A stretch of 64,000 nucleotides of DNA from Anisus vortex (GCA_949126835.1 OX421495.1:467001-531000), one strand, 5' to 3'; positions 45,265 through 59,977 are shown, counted from the first letter of the stretch. A program made the numbers and translations. The notes: a model not told the origin generated them from the sequence alone.

Positions 45265-45942
45265 GCGTATGTGCGTCTGTTATATGCGTGCCAGTATGTG
45301 CGTCTGTTATATGCGTGCCATTTTTTGTTTCTGTTATATGCGTGCCAGTATGTGCGTCTGTTTTAGGCGTGCCATTATATGCATCTGGTATAGGCGTGCC
45401 ATTATATGTGTCTGTTATAGGCGTGTTATTTTGTGCGTCTGTAATAGGTTGGTATTATATGCGTCTGTTATATGCGTGCCAGTATGTGCGTCTGTTATAT
45501 GCGTGCCATTATATGTGTCTGTTATAGGCGTGCCATTATATGTGTCTGTTATAGGCGTGCCATTATATGTGTCTGTTATAGGCGTGCCATTATATGTGTC
45601 TGTTATAGGCGTGCCATTATATGTGTCTGTTATAGGCGTGCCATTATATGTGTCTGTTATAGGCGTGCCATTATATGTGTCTGTTATAGGCGTGCCATTA
45701 TATGTGTCTGTTATAGGCGTGCCATTATATGTGTCTGTTATAGGCGTGCCATTATATGCGTCTGTTATAGGCTAGGCGTGCCATTATATGTGTCTGTTAT
45801 AGGCGTGCCATTATATGCGTCTGTTATAGGCGTGCCATTATATGTGTCTGTTATAGGCGTGCCATTATATGCGTCTGTTATAGGCGTGCCATTATATGCG
45901 TCAGGTATAGGCGTGCCATTATGTAAGTCTGTTATCGGCGTG
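45265..45942. repeat. 27-bp minisatellite, about 25 units
   Basis: Units contain TGTTATAGGCGTGCCATTAT and ATGTGTC. The left third is diverged (TATATGCGTGCCAGTATG), the middle nearly perfect, the right mixed with ATGCGTC forms; one unit at 45770 carries a five-base insertion. This gradient fits recent amplification in the middle. The nine-codon unit leaves open frames. Confidence 0.96.
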
Positions 45943-46400
45943 CCAAAAAAAGGACGCACAAATTGAAATCGTTGATGGTGCAGGCACTGCTAAAGAAACG
46001 TTAGAGTTTGATATTTCTACGTTATTCTTTTTTCCTGTTGTTTAGAGAGTATTTCTTGAAACAAGAAAAAGAACTGCATAAAGACATCAAATATATTTCA
46101 AGGTCAAGGTTAATCCTTTACAATACGCTTTAAATGTAAAACTGTTTAAAATTAAATGAAAGATAGAAAATAGTTCAATGTTCATATTTGTTACAAATCT
46201 GGTCGGATTTTTATTTGTTTGTTGAAATGTTTCCATTGCGAGAGAAAAACTTGTTAAGTCATTAAAGGATTGGGGTCTAGTTTCACATTTTAATAATTGT
46301 ACTCACAATTTCAAATACACATATAAACATTTCAATAGATATCTATATATCTAATAAGCAGCTCAGAAATGGGAGACAACAAGCAGCAGACAGGATTCTC
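45943..46400. other. AT-rich spacer
   Basis: Non-repetitive DNA with no recognised feature. Confidence 0.5.
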
Positions 46401-46549
46401 CCCGCAGGTCAACAGTATGGCTCTATAAACATCTTGCTATTGTGTAACAGTTAAACAGTGTCTTTACTTAATCCGCAGGTCAACAGTATGGCTCTATAAA
46501 CATCTTGCTATTTGTGTAACAGTTAAACGGTGTCTTTACTTAATCTTCT
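46401..46549. repeat. Direct duplication of about 74 bp
   Basis: The block starting CCGCAGGTCAACAGTATGGC and ending TTTACTTAAT occurs twice in tandem, with one inserted T and one A/G difference. Confidence 0.95.
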
Positions 46550-47220
46550 AATTTGAAGGATACGCCTTTTATTTATTTTATCCTTTCATCTTATTGTTAC
46601 GAATATCGGTCATAAATGAATGACGTAATAAGGCATTGACCTCTTAATAAGTGCGTATTAGAGTCCAAGGTTTGACCTTTGTGCCCTGAGGGCAGTTTAA
46701 ATAAAATAATTCGTCCAACCCCGTGGAAATTGAAGGTGATAATTCTGGATCGCAGTATTCTATAGAGCAGGAGATTAAAATGCGTATTAAGACCCTGTAG
46801 AACTTTCGATAATAGTTTTCTTTGTAACGTCCCTACCTCCTTAAAGTTAGTTCAGTTTGAAAGTTTGTAGAGAGAAGTCGCTATATTGATACTTGTATAT
46901 TTCATGTCATTTTATTGAAACTCTTATGTTGCCATCAGTTGATAAATTTATTTAAAGTTTATATTGAGTCTACAATTTAAATAAAATTGTTTATTCAACA
47001 ACTGGAGTTGTTTGATCTATCATTGTTGAGAAAGGTGTTGAAGATAATTATACCGAATATAACTACATTACTGCATAGACCTGTCAGTCAAGGAACCCTT
47101 AGCTTGGGCTACAGATTAGCAGACTCTAGAGACTTCTAATAAAGATACAACTATATTCATTGAATCCGATTTAACGAGTCGTAATAATAGTCATCAGAGC
47201 CATAGTCCATAACATTATAT
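46550..47220. other. AT-rich spacer, no gene seen
   Basis: No coding, RNA or transposon signature recognised. Confidence 0.5.
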
Positions 47221-47620
47221 ATTACAGACGTACCTTCTGTAAAGAAGATTATTGCGTTTTACGCTCATCCGTGGTCTTATCTTATCTTATTGTATACGTT
47301 ACAGACGCTCCTTCTATAAAGAATAGTATTGCGTCCTACGCTCATCAGTGATCCGAGTCTAATCTTGAATCTAATGCTTTAAATAAGTTACTGGTTTTCC
47401 TGTTGTTTTCAGGGAACCCATTCCATGCCCGAATGCCACTCGGCAAGAAAGAGTGCTTATATGCATTTGTTTTCGCATAAGTGATAAGGAAAGTGCTTTT
47501 TGTCCTTATGTTTATTTGAGCTTTGCAACAGGTTTTTATTGAGTTGTATTTCTAAATTAGAGGTTAAAAGTCTTAAAAGTCTCTTTCGCAATATCAGAGA
47601 CACGTAAAGCCTCAATTTTG
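47221..47620 (+). mobile_element. Dispersed repeat family R1, plus-strand copy with duplicated left part
   Basis: The left block ACAGACG...TTCT(G/A)TAAAGAA...ATTGCG...ACGCTCATC is present twice (47225-47275 and 47301-47347), then GAACCCATTCCATGCCCGAA, GGCAAGAAAGAGTGCTTATA and CTTTCGCAATATCAGAGACA. It is the best-preserved long copy in this window together with 20620-21190. Confidence 0.6.
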
Positions 47621-47765
47621 CTTATTGTTTGCAATGTATTGCATTACATGGTCTACAGTTTATAACAATTATAGACGCAAGATAAAAATAGCCAAATATA
47701 TTTCTCAAACATTTTTCTTTAAAAAAATTATAGTCTTCTTTTGTTTTCTCCTCTTCTATCAAAAA

Positions 47766-50700
47766 TGTCATAACAATATTGAGATGTGGAGAATGTTCTT
47801 TTCTTTACTGTCATAACAATATTGAGATGTGGAGAATGTTCTTTTCTTTACTGTCATAACAATATTGAGATGTGGAGAATGTTCTTTTCTTTACTGTCAT
47901 AACAATATTGAGATGTGGAGAATGTTCTTTTCTTTACTGTCATAACAATATTGAGATGTGGAGAATGTTCTTTTTTTTACTGTCATAACAATATTGAGGT
48001 GTGGAGAATGTTCTTTTTTTTACTGTCATAACAATATTGAGATGTGGAGAATGTTCTTTTTTTTACTGTCATAACAATATTAAGATGTGGAGAATGTTCT
48101 TTTTTTTACTGTCATAACAATATTGAGATGTGGAGAATGTTCTTTTCTTTACTGTCATAACAATATTGAGATGTGGAGAATGTTCTTTTTTTTACTGTCA
48201 TAACAATATTGAGATGTGGAGAATGTTCTTTTCTTTACTGTCATAACAATATTGAGATGTGGAGAATGTTCTTTTCTTTACTGTCATAACAATATTGAGA
48301 TGTGGAGAATGTTTCTTTTTTTACTGTCATAACAATATTGAGATGTGGAGAATGTTCTTTTCTTTACTGTCATAACAATATTGAGATGTGGAGAATGTTC
48401 TTTTCTTTACTGTAATAACAATATTGAGATGTGGAGAATGTCCTTTTTTTTACTGTCATAACAATATTGAGATGTGGAGAATGTTCTTTTCTTTACTGTC
48501 ATAACAATATTGAGATGTGGAGAATGTTCTTTTCTTTACTGTCATAATAATATTGAGATGTGGAGAATGTTCTTTTTTTTACTGTCATAACAATATTGAG
48601 ATGTGGAGAATGTTCTTTTCTTTACTGTCATAACAATATTGAGATGTGGAGAATGTTCTTTTTTTTACTGTCATAACAATATTGAGATGTGGAGAATGTT
48701 CTTTTCTTTACTGTCATAACAATATTGAGATGTGGAGAATGTTCTCTTCTTTACTGTCATAACAATATTGAGATGTGGAGAATGTTCTTTTTTTTTACTG
48801 TCATAACAATATTGAGATGTGGAGAATGTTCTTTTTTTTTACTGTCATAACAATATTGAGATGTGGAGAATGTTCTTTTCTTTACTGTCATAACAATATT
48901 GAGATGTGGAGAATGTTCTTTTCTTTACTGTCATAACAATATTGAGATGTGGAGAATGTTCTTTTCTTTACTGTCATAACAATATTTAGATGTGGAGAAT
49001 GTCCTTTTTTTTACTGTCATAACAATATTGAGATGTGGAGAATGTTCTTTTCTTTACTGTCATAACAATATTGAGATGTGGAGAATGTTCTTTTCTTTAC
49101 TGTCATAACAATATTGAGATGTGGAGAATGTCCTTTTTTTTACTGTCATAACAATATTGAGATGTGGAGAATGTCCTTTTTTTTACTGTCATAACAATAT
49201 TGAGATGTGGAGAATGTTCTTTTCTTTACTGTCATAACAATATTGATATGTGGAGAATGTTCTTTTCTTTACTGTCATAACAATATTGAGATGTGGAGAA
49301 TGTCCTTTTTTTTACTGTCATAACAATATTGAGATGTGGAGAATGTTCTTTTCTTTACTGTCATAACAATATTGAGATGTAGAGAATGTCCTTTTTTTTT
49401 ACTGTCATAACAATATTGAGATGTGGAGAATGTCCTTTTTGTGACTGTCATAACAATATTGAGATGTGGAGAATGTCCTTTTTTTTACTGTCATAACAAT
49501 ATTGAGATGTGGAGAATGTCCTTTTTTTACTGTCATAACAATATTGGGATGTGGAGAATGTTCTTTTTCTTACTGTCATAACAATATTGAGATGTGGAGA
49601 ATGTCCTTTTTTTTACTGTCATAACAATATTGAGATGTGGAGAATGATCTTTTTTTTTACTGTCATAACAATATTGAGATGTGGAGAATGTCCTTTTTTT
49701 ACTGTCATAACAATATTGAGATGTGGAGAATGTCCTTTTTTTTACTGTCATAACAATATTGAGATGTGGAGAATGTCCTTTTTTTTACTGTCATAACAAT
49801 ATTGAGATGTGGAGAATGTTCTTTTTTTTACTGTCATAACAATATTGAGATGTGGAGAATGTCCTTTTTTTACTGTCATAACAATATTGAGATGAGGAGA
49901 ATGTCCTTTTTTTTACTGTCATAACAATATTGAGATGTGGAGAATGTTCTTTTCTTTACTGTCATAACAATATTGAGATGTGGAGAATGTTCTTTTCTTT
50001 ACTGTCATAACAATATTGAGATGTGGAGAATGTTCTTTTCTTTACTGTCATAACAATAATGAGATGTGGAGAATGTTCTTTTCTTTACTGTCATAACAAT
50101 ATTGATATGTGGAGAATGTTCTTTTCTTTACTGTCATAACAATATTGATATGTGGAGAATGTTCTTTTCTTTACTGTCATAACAATATTGAGATGTGGAG
50201 AATGTTCTTTTCTTTACTGTCATAACAATATTGAGATGTGGAGAATGTTTCTTTTTTTACTGTCATAACAATATTGAGATGTGGAGAATGTTCTTTTCTT
50301 TACTGTCATAACAATATTGAGATGTGGAGAATGTTCTTTTCTTTACTGTAATAACAATATTGAGATGTGGAGAATGTCCTTTTTTTTACTGTCATAACAA
50401 TATTGAGATGTGGAGAATGTTCTTTTCTTTACTGTCATAACAATATTGAGATGTGGAGAATGTTCTTTTCTTTACTGTCATAATAATATTGAGATGTGGA
50501 GAATGTTCTTTTTTTTACTGTCATAACAATATTGAGATGTGGAGAATGTTCTTTTCTTTACTGTCATAACAATATTGAGATGTGGAGAATGTTCTTTTTT
50601 TTACTGTCATAACAATATTGAGATGTGGAGAATGTTCTTTTCTTTACTGTCATAACAATATTGAGATGTGGAGAATGTTCTCTTCTTTACTGTCATAACA

Positions 50701-53700
50701 ATATTGAGATGTGGAGAATGTTCTTTTTTTTTACTGTCATAACAATATTGAGATGTGGAGAATGTTCTTTTTTTTTACTGTCATAACAATATTGAGATGT
50801 GGAGAATGTTCTTTTCTTTACTGTCATAACAATATTGAGATGTGGAGAATGTTCTTTTCTTTACTGTCATAACAATATTGAGATGTGGAGAATGTTCTTT
50901 TCTTTACTGTCATAACAATATTTAGATGTGGAGAATGTCCTTTTTTTTACTGTCATAACAATATTGAGATGTGGAGAATGTTCTTTTCTTTACTGTCATA
51001 ACAATATTGAGATGTGGAGAATGTTCTTTTCTTTACTGTCATAACAATATTGAGATGTGGAGAATGTCCTTTTTTTTACTGTCATAACAATATTGAGATG
51101 TGGAGAATGTCCTTTTTTTTACTGTCATAACAATATTGAGATGTGGAGAATGTTCTTTTCTTTACTGTCATAACAATATTGATATGTGGAGAATGTTCTT
51201 TTCTTTACTGTCATAACAATATTGAGATGTGGAGAATGTCCTTTTTTTTACTGTCATAACAATATTGAGATGTGGAGAATGTTCTTTTCTTTACTGTCAT
51301 AACAATATTGAGATGTAGAGAATGTCCTTTTTTTTTACTGTCATAACAATATTGAGATGTGGAGAATGTCCTTTTTGTGACTGTCATAACAATATTGAGA
51401 TGTGGAGAATGTCCTTTTTTTTACTGTCATAACAATATTGAGATGTGGAGAATGTCCTTTTTTTACTGTCATAACAATATTGGGATGTGGAGAATGTTCT
51501 TTTTCTTACTGTCATAACAATATTGAGATGTGGAGAATGTCCTTTTTTTTACTGTCATAACAATATTGAGATGTGGAGAATGATCTTTTTTTTTACTGTC
51601 ATAACAATATTGAGATGTGGAGAATGTCCTTTTTTTACTGTCATAACAATATTGAGATGTGGAGAATGTCCTTTTTTTTACTGTCATAACAATATTGAGA
51701 TGTGGAGAATGTCCTTTTTTTTACTGTCATAACAATATTGAGATGTGGAGAATGTTCTTTTTTTTACTGTCATAACAATATTGAGATGTGGAGAATGTCC
51801 TTTTTTTACTGTCATAACAATATTGAGATGAGGAGAATGTCCTTTTTTTTACTGTCATAACAATATTGAGATGTGGAGAATGTTCTTTTCTTTACTGTCA
51901 TAACAATATTGAGATGTGGAGAATGTTCTTTTCTTTACTGTCATAACAATATTGAGATGTGGAGAATGTTCTTTTCTTTACTGTCATAACAATAATGAGA
52001 TGTGGAGAATGTTCTTTTCTTTACTGTCATAACAATATTGATATGTGGAGAATGTTCTTTTCTTTACTGTCATAACAATATTGATATGTGGAGAATGTTC
52101 TTTTCTTTACTGTCATAACAATATTGAGATGTGGAGAATGTCCTTTTTTTTACTGTCATAACAATATTGAGATGTGGAGAATGTTCTTTTCTTTACTGTC
52201 ATAACAATATTGAGATGTGGAGAATGTCCTTTTTTTTACTGTCATAACAATATTGAGATGTGGAGAATGTCCTTTTTTTTACTGTCATAACAATATTGAG
52301 ATGTGGAGAATGTCCTTTTTTTTACTGTCATAACAATATTGAGATGTGGAGAATGTCCTTTTTTTTACTGTCATAACAATATTGAGATGTGGAGAATGTC
52401 CTTTTTTTTACTGTCATAACAATATTGAGATGTGGAGAATGTTCTTTTTTTTACTGTCATAACAATATTGAGATGTGGAGAATGTCCTTTTTTTTTACTG
52501 TCATAACAATATTGAGATGTGGAGAATGATCTTTTTTTTTACTGTCATAACAATATTGAGATGTGGAGAATGTCCTTTTTTTTACTGTCATAACAATATT
52601 GAGATGTGGAGAATGTCCTTTTTTTTACTGTCATAACAATATTGAGATGTGGAGAATGTCCTTTTTTTTACTGTCATAACAATATTGAGATGTGGAGAAT
52701 GTCCTTTTTTTACTGTCATAACAATATTGAGATGTGGAGAATGTTCTTTTTTTTACTGTCATAACAATATTGAGATGTGGAGAATGTCCTTTTTTTACTG
52801 TCATAACAATATTGAGATGAGGAGAATGTCCTTTTTTTTACTGTCATAACAATATTGAGATGTGGAGAATGTCCTTTTTTTACTGTCATAACAATATTGA
52901 GATGTGGAGAATGTTCTTTTTTTTACTGTCATAACAATATTGAGATGTGGAGAATGTCCTTTTTTTACTGTCATAACAATATTGAGATGAAGAGAATGTC
53001 CTTTTTTTTACTGTCATAACAATATTGAGATGTGGAGAATGTTCTTTTCTTTACTGTCATAACAATATTGAGATGTGGAGAATGTTCTTTTCTTTACTGT
53101 CATAACAATATTGAGATGTGGAGAATGTTCTTTTCTTTACTGTCATAACAATAATGAGATGTGGAGAATGTTATTTTCTTTACTGTCATAACAATATTGA
53201 TATGTGGAGAATGTTCTTTTCTTTACTGTCATAACAATATTGATATGTGGAGAATGTTCTTTTCTTTACTGTCATAACAATATTGAGATGTGGAGAATGT
53301 ACTTTTTTTTACTGTCATAACAATATTGAGATGTGGAGAATGTTCTTTTCTTTACTGTCATAACAATATTGAGATGTGGAGAATGTCCTTTTTTTTTACT
53401 GTCATAACAATATTGAGATGTGGAGAATGTCCTTTTTTTACTGTCATAACAATATTGAGATGTGGAGAATGATCTTTTTTTTTACTGTCATAACAATATT
53501 GAGATGTGGAGAATGTCCTTTTTTTTACTGTCATAACAATATTGAGATGTGGAGAATGTCCTTTTTTTTACTGTCATAACAATATTGAGATATGGAGAAT
53601 GTCCTTTTTTTTACTGTCATAACAATATTGAGATGTGGAGAATGTCCTTTTTTTACTGTCATAACAATATTGAGATGTGGAGAATGTTCTTTTTTTTACT

Positions 53701-56700
53701 GTCATAACAATATTGAGATGTGGAGAATGTCCTTTTTTTACTGTCATAACAATATTGAGATGAGGAGAATGTCCTTTTTTTTACTGTCATAACAATATTG
53801 AGATGTGGAGAATGTTCTTTTCTTTACTGTCATAACAATATTGAGATGTGGAGAATGTTCTTTTCTTTACTGTCATAACAATATTGAGATGTGGAGAATG
53901 TTCTTTTCTTTACTGTCATAACAATAATGAGATGTGGAGAATGTTCTTTTCTTTACTGTCATAACAATATTGATATGTGGAGAATGTTCTTTTCTTTACT
54001 GTCATAACAATATTGATATGTGGAGAATGTTCTTTTCTTTACTGTCATAACAATATTGAGATGTGGAGAATGTCCTTTTTTTTACTGTCATAACAATATT
54101 GAGATGTGGAGAATGTTCTTTTCTTTACTGTCATAACAATATTGAGATGTGGAGAATGTCCTTTTTTTTACTGTCATAACAATATTGAGATGTGGAGAAT
54201 GTCCTTTTTTTTACTGTCATAACAATATTGAGATGTGGAGAATGTCCTTTTTTTTACTGTCATAACAATATTGAGATGTGGAGAATGTCCTTTTTTTTAC
54301 TGTCATAACAATATTGAGATGTGGAGAATGTTCTTTTTTTTACTGTCATAACAATATTGAGATGTGGAGAATGTCCTTTTTTTTTACTGTCATAACAATA
54401 TTGAGATGTGGAGAATGATCTTTTTTTTTACTGTCATAACAATATTGAGATGTGGAGAATGTCCTTTTTTTTACTGTCATAACAATATTGAGATGTGGAG
54501 AATGTCCTTTTTTTTACTGTCATAACAATATTGAGATGTGGAGAATGTCCTTTTTTTTACTGTCATAACAATATTGAGATGTGGAGAATGTCCTTTTTTT
54601 ACTGTCATAACAATATTGAGATGTGGAGAATGTTCTTTTTTTTACTGTCATAACAATATTGAGATGTGGAGAATGTCCTTTTTTTACTGTCATAACAATA
54701 TTGAGATGAGGAAAATGTCCTTTTTTTTACTGTCATAACAATATTGAGATGTGGAGAATGTCCTTTTTTTACTGTCATAACAATATTGAGATGTGGAGAA
54801 TGTTCTTTTTTTTACTGTCATAACAATATTGAGATGTGGAGAATGTCCTTTTTTTACTGTCATAACAATATTGAGATGAAGAGAATGTCCTTTTTTTTAC
54901 TGTCATAACAATATTGAGATGTGGAGAATGTTCTTTTCTTTACTGTCATAACAATATTGAGATGTGGAGAATGTTCTTTTCTTTACTGTCATAACAATAT
55001 TGAGATGTGGAGAATGTTCTTTTCTTTACTGTCATAACAATAATGAGATGTGGAGAATGTTCTTTTCTTTACTGTCATAACAATATTGAGATGTGGAGAA
55101 TGTTCTTTTCTTTGCTGTCATAACAATATTGATATGTGGAGAATGTTCTTTTCTTTACTGTCATAACAATATTGAGATGTGGAGAATGTCCTTTTTTTTA
55201 CTGTCATAACAATATTGAGATGTGGAGAATGTTCTTTTCTTTACTGTCATAACAATATTGAGATGTGGAGAATGTCCTTTTTTTTTACTGTCATAACAAT
55301 ATTGAGATGTGGAGAATGTCCTTTTTTTACTGTCATAACAATATTGAGATGTGGAGAATGTCCTTTTTTTACTGTCATAACAATATTGAGATGTGGAGAA
55401 TGTCCTTTTTTTTACTGTCATAACAATATTGAGATGTGGAGAATGTCCTTTTTATTACTGTCATAACAATATTGAGATGTGAAGAATGTCCTTTTTTTTA
55501 CTGTCATAACAATATTGAGATGTGGAGAATGTCCTTTTTTTACTGTCATAACAATATTGAGATGTGGAGAATGTTCTTTTTTTTACTGTCATAACAATAT
55601 TGAGATGTGGAGAATGTCCTTTTTTTACTGTCATAACAATATTGAGATGAGGAGAATGTCCTTTTTTTTACTGTCATAACAATATTGAGATGTGGAGAAT
55701 GTTCTTTTCTTTACTGACTGTCATAACAATATTGAGATGTGGAGAATGTTCTTTTCTTTACTGTCATAACAATATTGAGATGTGGAGAATGTTCTTTTCT
55801 TTACTGTCATAACAATAATGAGATGTGGAGAATGTTCTTTTCTTTACTGTCATAACAATATTGATATGTGGTGAATGTTCTTTTCTTTACTGTCATAACA
55901 ATATTGATATGTGGAGAATGTTCTTTTCTTTACTGTCATAACAATATTGAGATGTGGAGAATGTCCTTTTTTTTACTGTCATAACAATATTGAGATGTGG
56001 AGAATGTTCTTTTCTTTACTGTCATAACAATATTGAGATGTGGAGAATGTCCTTTTTTTTACTGTCATAACAATATTGAGATGTGGAGAATGTCCTTTTT
56101 TTTTACTGTCATAACAATATTGAGATGTGGAGAATGTCCTTTTTTTTACTGTCATAACAATAATGAGATGTGGAGAATGTTCTTTTCTTTACTGTCATAA
56201 CAATATTGAGATGTGGAGAATGTTCTTTTTTTTACTGTCATAACAATATTGAGATGTGGAGAATGTTCTTTTTTTTACTGTCATAACAATATTGAGATGT
56301 GGAGAATGTCCTTTTTTTACTGTCATAACAATATTGAGATGAAGAGAATGTCCTTTTTTTTACTGTCATAACAATATTGAGATGTGGAGAATGTTCTTTT
56401 CTTTACTGTCATAACAATATTGAGATGTGGAGAATGTTCTTTTCTTTACTGTCATAACAATATTGAGATGTGGAGAATGTTCTTTTCTTTACTGTCATAA
56501 CAATAATGAGATGTGGAGAATGTTCTTTTCTTTACTGTCATAACAATATTGAGATGTGGAGAATGTTCTTTTCTTTGCTGTCATAACAATATTGATATGT
56601 GGAGAATGTTCTTTTCTTAACTGTCATAACAATATTGAGATGTGGAGAATGTCCTTTTTTTTACTGTCATAACAATATTGAGATGTGGAGAATGTTCTTT

Positions 56701-59700
56701 TCTTTACTGTCATAACAATATTGAGATGTGGAGAATGTCCTTTTTTTTTACTGTCATAACAATATTGAGATGTGGAGAATGTCCTTTTTTTACTGTCATA
56801 ACAATATTGAGATGTGGAGAATGTCCTTTTTTTACTGTCATAACAATATTGAGATGTGGAGAATGTCCTTTTTTTTACTGTCATAACAATATTGAGATGT
56901 GGAGAATGTCCTTTTTTTTACTGTCATAACAATATTGAGATGTGAAGAATGTCCTTTTTTTTACTGTCATAACAATATTGAGATGTGGAGAATGTCCTTT
57001 TTTTACTGTCATAACAATATTGAGATGTGGAGAATGTTCTTTTTTTTACTGTCATAACAATATTGAGATGTGGAGAATGTCCTTTTTTTACTGTCATAAC
57101 AATATTGAGATGAGGAGAATGTCCTTTTTTTTACTGTCATAACAATATTGAGATGTGGAGAATGTTCTTTTCTTTACTGACTGTCATAACAATATTGAGA
57201 TGTGGAGAATGTTCTTTTCTTTACTGTCATAACAATATTGAGATGTGGAGAATGTTCTTTTCTTTACTGTCATAACAATAATGAGATGTGGAGAATGTTC
57301 TTTTCTTTACTGTCATAACAATATTGATATGTGGAGAATGTTCTTTTCTTTACTGTCATAACAATATTGATATGTGGAGAATGTTCTTTTCTTTACTGTC
57401 ATAACAATATTGAGATGTGGAGAATGTCCTTTTTTTTACTGTCATAACAATATTGAGATGTGGAGAATGTTCTTTTCTTTACTGTCATAACAATATTGAG
57501 ATGTGGAGAATGTCCTTTTTTTTTACTGTCATAACAATATTGAGATGTGGAGAATGTCCTTTTTTTTACTGTCATAACAATATTGAGATGTGGAGAATGT
57601 CCTTTTTTTTACTGTCATAACAATATTGAGATGTGGAGAATGTCCTTTTTTTTACTGTCATAACAATATTGAGATGTGGAGAATGTTCTTTTTTTTACTG
57701 TCATAACATTATTGAGATGTGGAGAATGTCCTTTTTTTTACTGTCATAACAATATTGAGATGTGGAGAATGATCTTTTTTTTTACTGTCATAACAATATT
57801 GAGATGTGGAGAATGTCCTTTTTTTTACTGTCATAACAATATTGAGATGTGGAGAATGTCCTTTTTTTTTACTGTCATAACAATATTGAGATGTGGAGAA
57901 TGTCCTTTTTTTTACTGTCATAACAATATTGAGATGTGGAGAATGTCCTTTTTTTACTGTCATAACAATATTGAGATTTGGAGAATGTTCTTTTTTTTAC
58001 TGTCATAACAATATTGAGATGTGGAGAATGTCCTTTTTTTACTGTCATAACAATATTGAGATGAGGAGAATGTCCTTTTTTTTACTGTCATAACAATATT
58101 GAGATGTGGAGAATGTCCTATTTTTACTGTCATAACAATATTGAGATGTGGAGAATGTTCTTTTTTTTACTGTCATAACAATATTGAGATGTGGAGAATG
58201 TCCTTTTTTTACTGTCATAACAATATTGAGATGAAGAGAATGTCCTTTTTTTTACTGTCATAACAATATTGAGATGTGGAGAATGTTCTTTTCTTTACTG
58301 TCATAACAATATTGAGATGTGGAGAATGTTCTTTTCTTTACTGTCATAACAATATTGAGATGTGGAGAATGTTCTTTTCTTTACTGTCATAACAATAATG
58401 AGATGTGGAGAATGTTCTTTTCTTTACTGTCATAACAATATTGATATGTAGAGAATGTTCTTTTCTTTACTGTCATAACAATATTGATATGTGGAGAATG
58501 TTCTTTTCTTTACTGTCATAACAATATTGAGATGTGGAGAATGTCCTTTTTTTTACTGTCATAACAATATTGAGATGTGGAGAATGTTCTTTTCTTTACT
58601 GTCATAACAATATTGAGATGTGGAGAATGTCCTTTTTTTTTACTGTCATAACAATATTGAGATGTGGAGAATGTCTTTTTTTTACTGTCATAACAATATT
58701 GAGATGTGGAGAATGTCCTTTTTTTTACTGTCATAACAATATTGAGATGTGGAGAATGTCCTTTATTTTACTGTCATAACAATATTGAGATGTGGAGAAT
58801 GTTCTTTTTTTTACTGTCATAACAATATTGAGATGTGGAGAATGTCCTTTTTTTACTGTCATAACAATATTGAGATGTGGAGAATGATCTTTTTTTTACT
58901 GTCATAACAATATTGAGATGTGGAGAATGTCCTTTTTTTTACTGTCATAACAATATTGAGATGTGGAGAATGTCCTTTTTTTTACTGTCATAACAATATT
59001 GAGATGTGGAGAATGTCCTTTTTTTTACTGTCATAACAATATTGAGATGTGGAGAATGTCCTTTTTTTTACTGTCATAACAATATTGAGATGTGGAGAAT
59101 GTTCTTTTTTTTACTGTCATAACAATATTGAGATGTGGAGAATGTCCTTTTTTTTACTGTTATAACAATATTGAGATGAGGAGAATGTCCTTTTTTTTAC
59201 TGTCATAACAATATTGAGATGTGGAGAATGTTCTTTTCTTTACTGTCATAACAATATTGAGATGTGGAGAATGTTCTTTTCTTTACTGTCATAACAATAT
59301 TGAGATGTGGAGAATGTTCTTTTCTTTACTGTCATAACAATAATGAGATGTGGAGAATGTTCTTTTCTTTACTGTCATAACAATATTGAGATGTGGAGAA
59401 TGTTCTTTTCTTTACTGTCATAACAATATTGAGATGTGGAGAATGTTCTTTTTTTTACTGTCATAACAATATTGAGATGTGGAGAATGTTCTTTTCTTTA
59501 CTGTCATAACAATATTGAGATGTGGAGAATGTTCTTTTCTTTACTGTCATAACAATATTGAGATGTGGAGAATGTTCTTTTCTTTACTGTCATAACAATA
59601 TTGAGATGTGGAGAATGTTCTTTTCTTTACTGTCATAACAATATTGAGATGTGGAGAATGTTCTTTTCTTTACTGTCATAACAATATTGAGATGTGGAGA

Positions 59701-59977
59701 ATGTTCTTTTCTTTACTGTCATAACAATATTGAGATGTGGAGAATGTTCTTTTTTTTACTGTCATAACAATATTGAGATGTGGAGAATGTTCTTTTTTTT
59801 ACTGTCATAACAATATTGAGATGTGGAGAATGTTCTTTTTTTTACTGTCATAACAATATTGAGATGTGGAGAATGTTCTTTTTTTTACTGTCATAACAAT
59901 ATTGAGATGTGGAGAATGTTCTTTTTTTTACTGTCATATCAATATTGAGATGTGGAGAATGTTCTTTTTTTTACTGA
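47766..59977. repeat. 43-bp satellite with higher-order structure, 12.2 kb, about 284 units
   Basis: Units contain CTGTCATAACAATATTGAGA, TGTGGAGAATGTTCTTTTCT and TTA. Two main classes exist: TTCTTTTCTTTAC and TCCTTTTTTTTAC, differing in a pyrimidine tract whose length also varies by 1-2 bases. Rare markers (GTTTCTTTTTTTAC, AATAATGAG, GATATGTGG, GAGATGAGGAG, ACTGACTGTC) recur in fixed order. A block of about 1936 bp (45 units) is duplicated in tandem: GTTTCTTTTTTTAC at 48311 and 50247. Another of 1463 bp (34 units) is marked by ACTGACTGTC at 55713 and 57176. About 941-951 bp (22 units) spaces other marker groups from 52.6 kb on. All frames of 60-110 codons on either strand here are artefacts. 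Confidence 0.98.

Noticed and set aside
49533..58779. Many 60-110 codon frames in the 43-bp satellite
   Set aside because: Frames appear and vanish with the length of the T run; identical copies recur with the HOR period and have no independent support.
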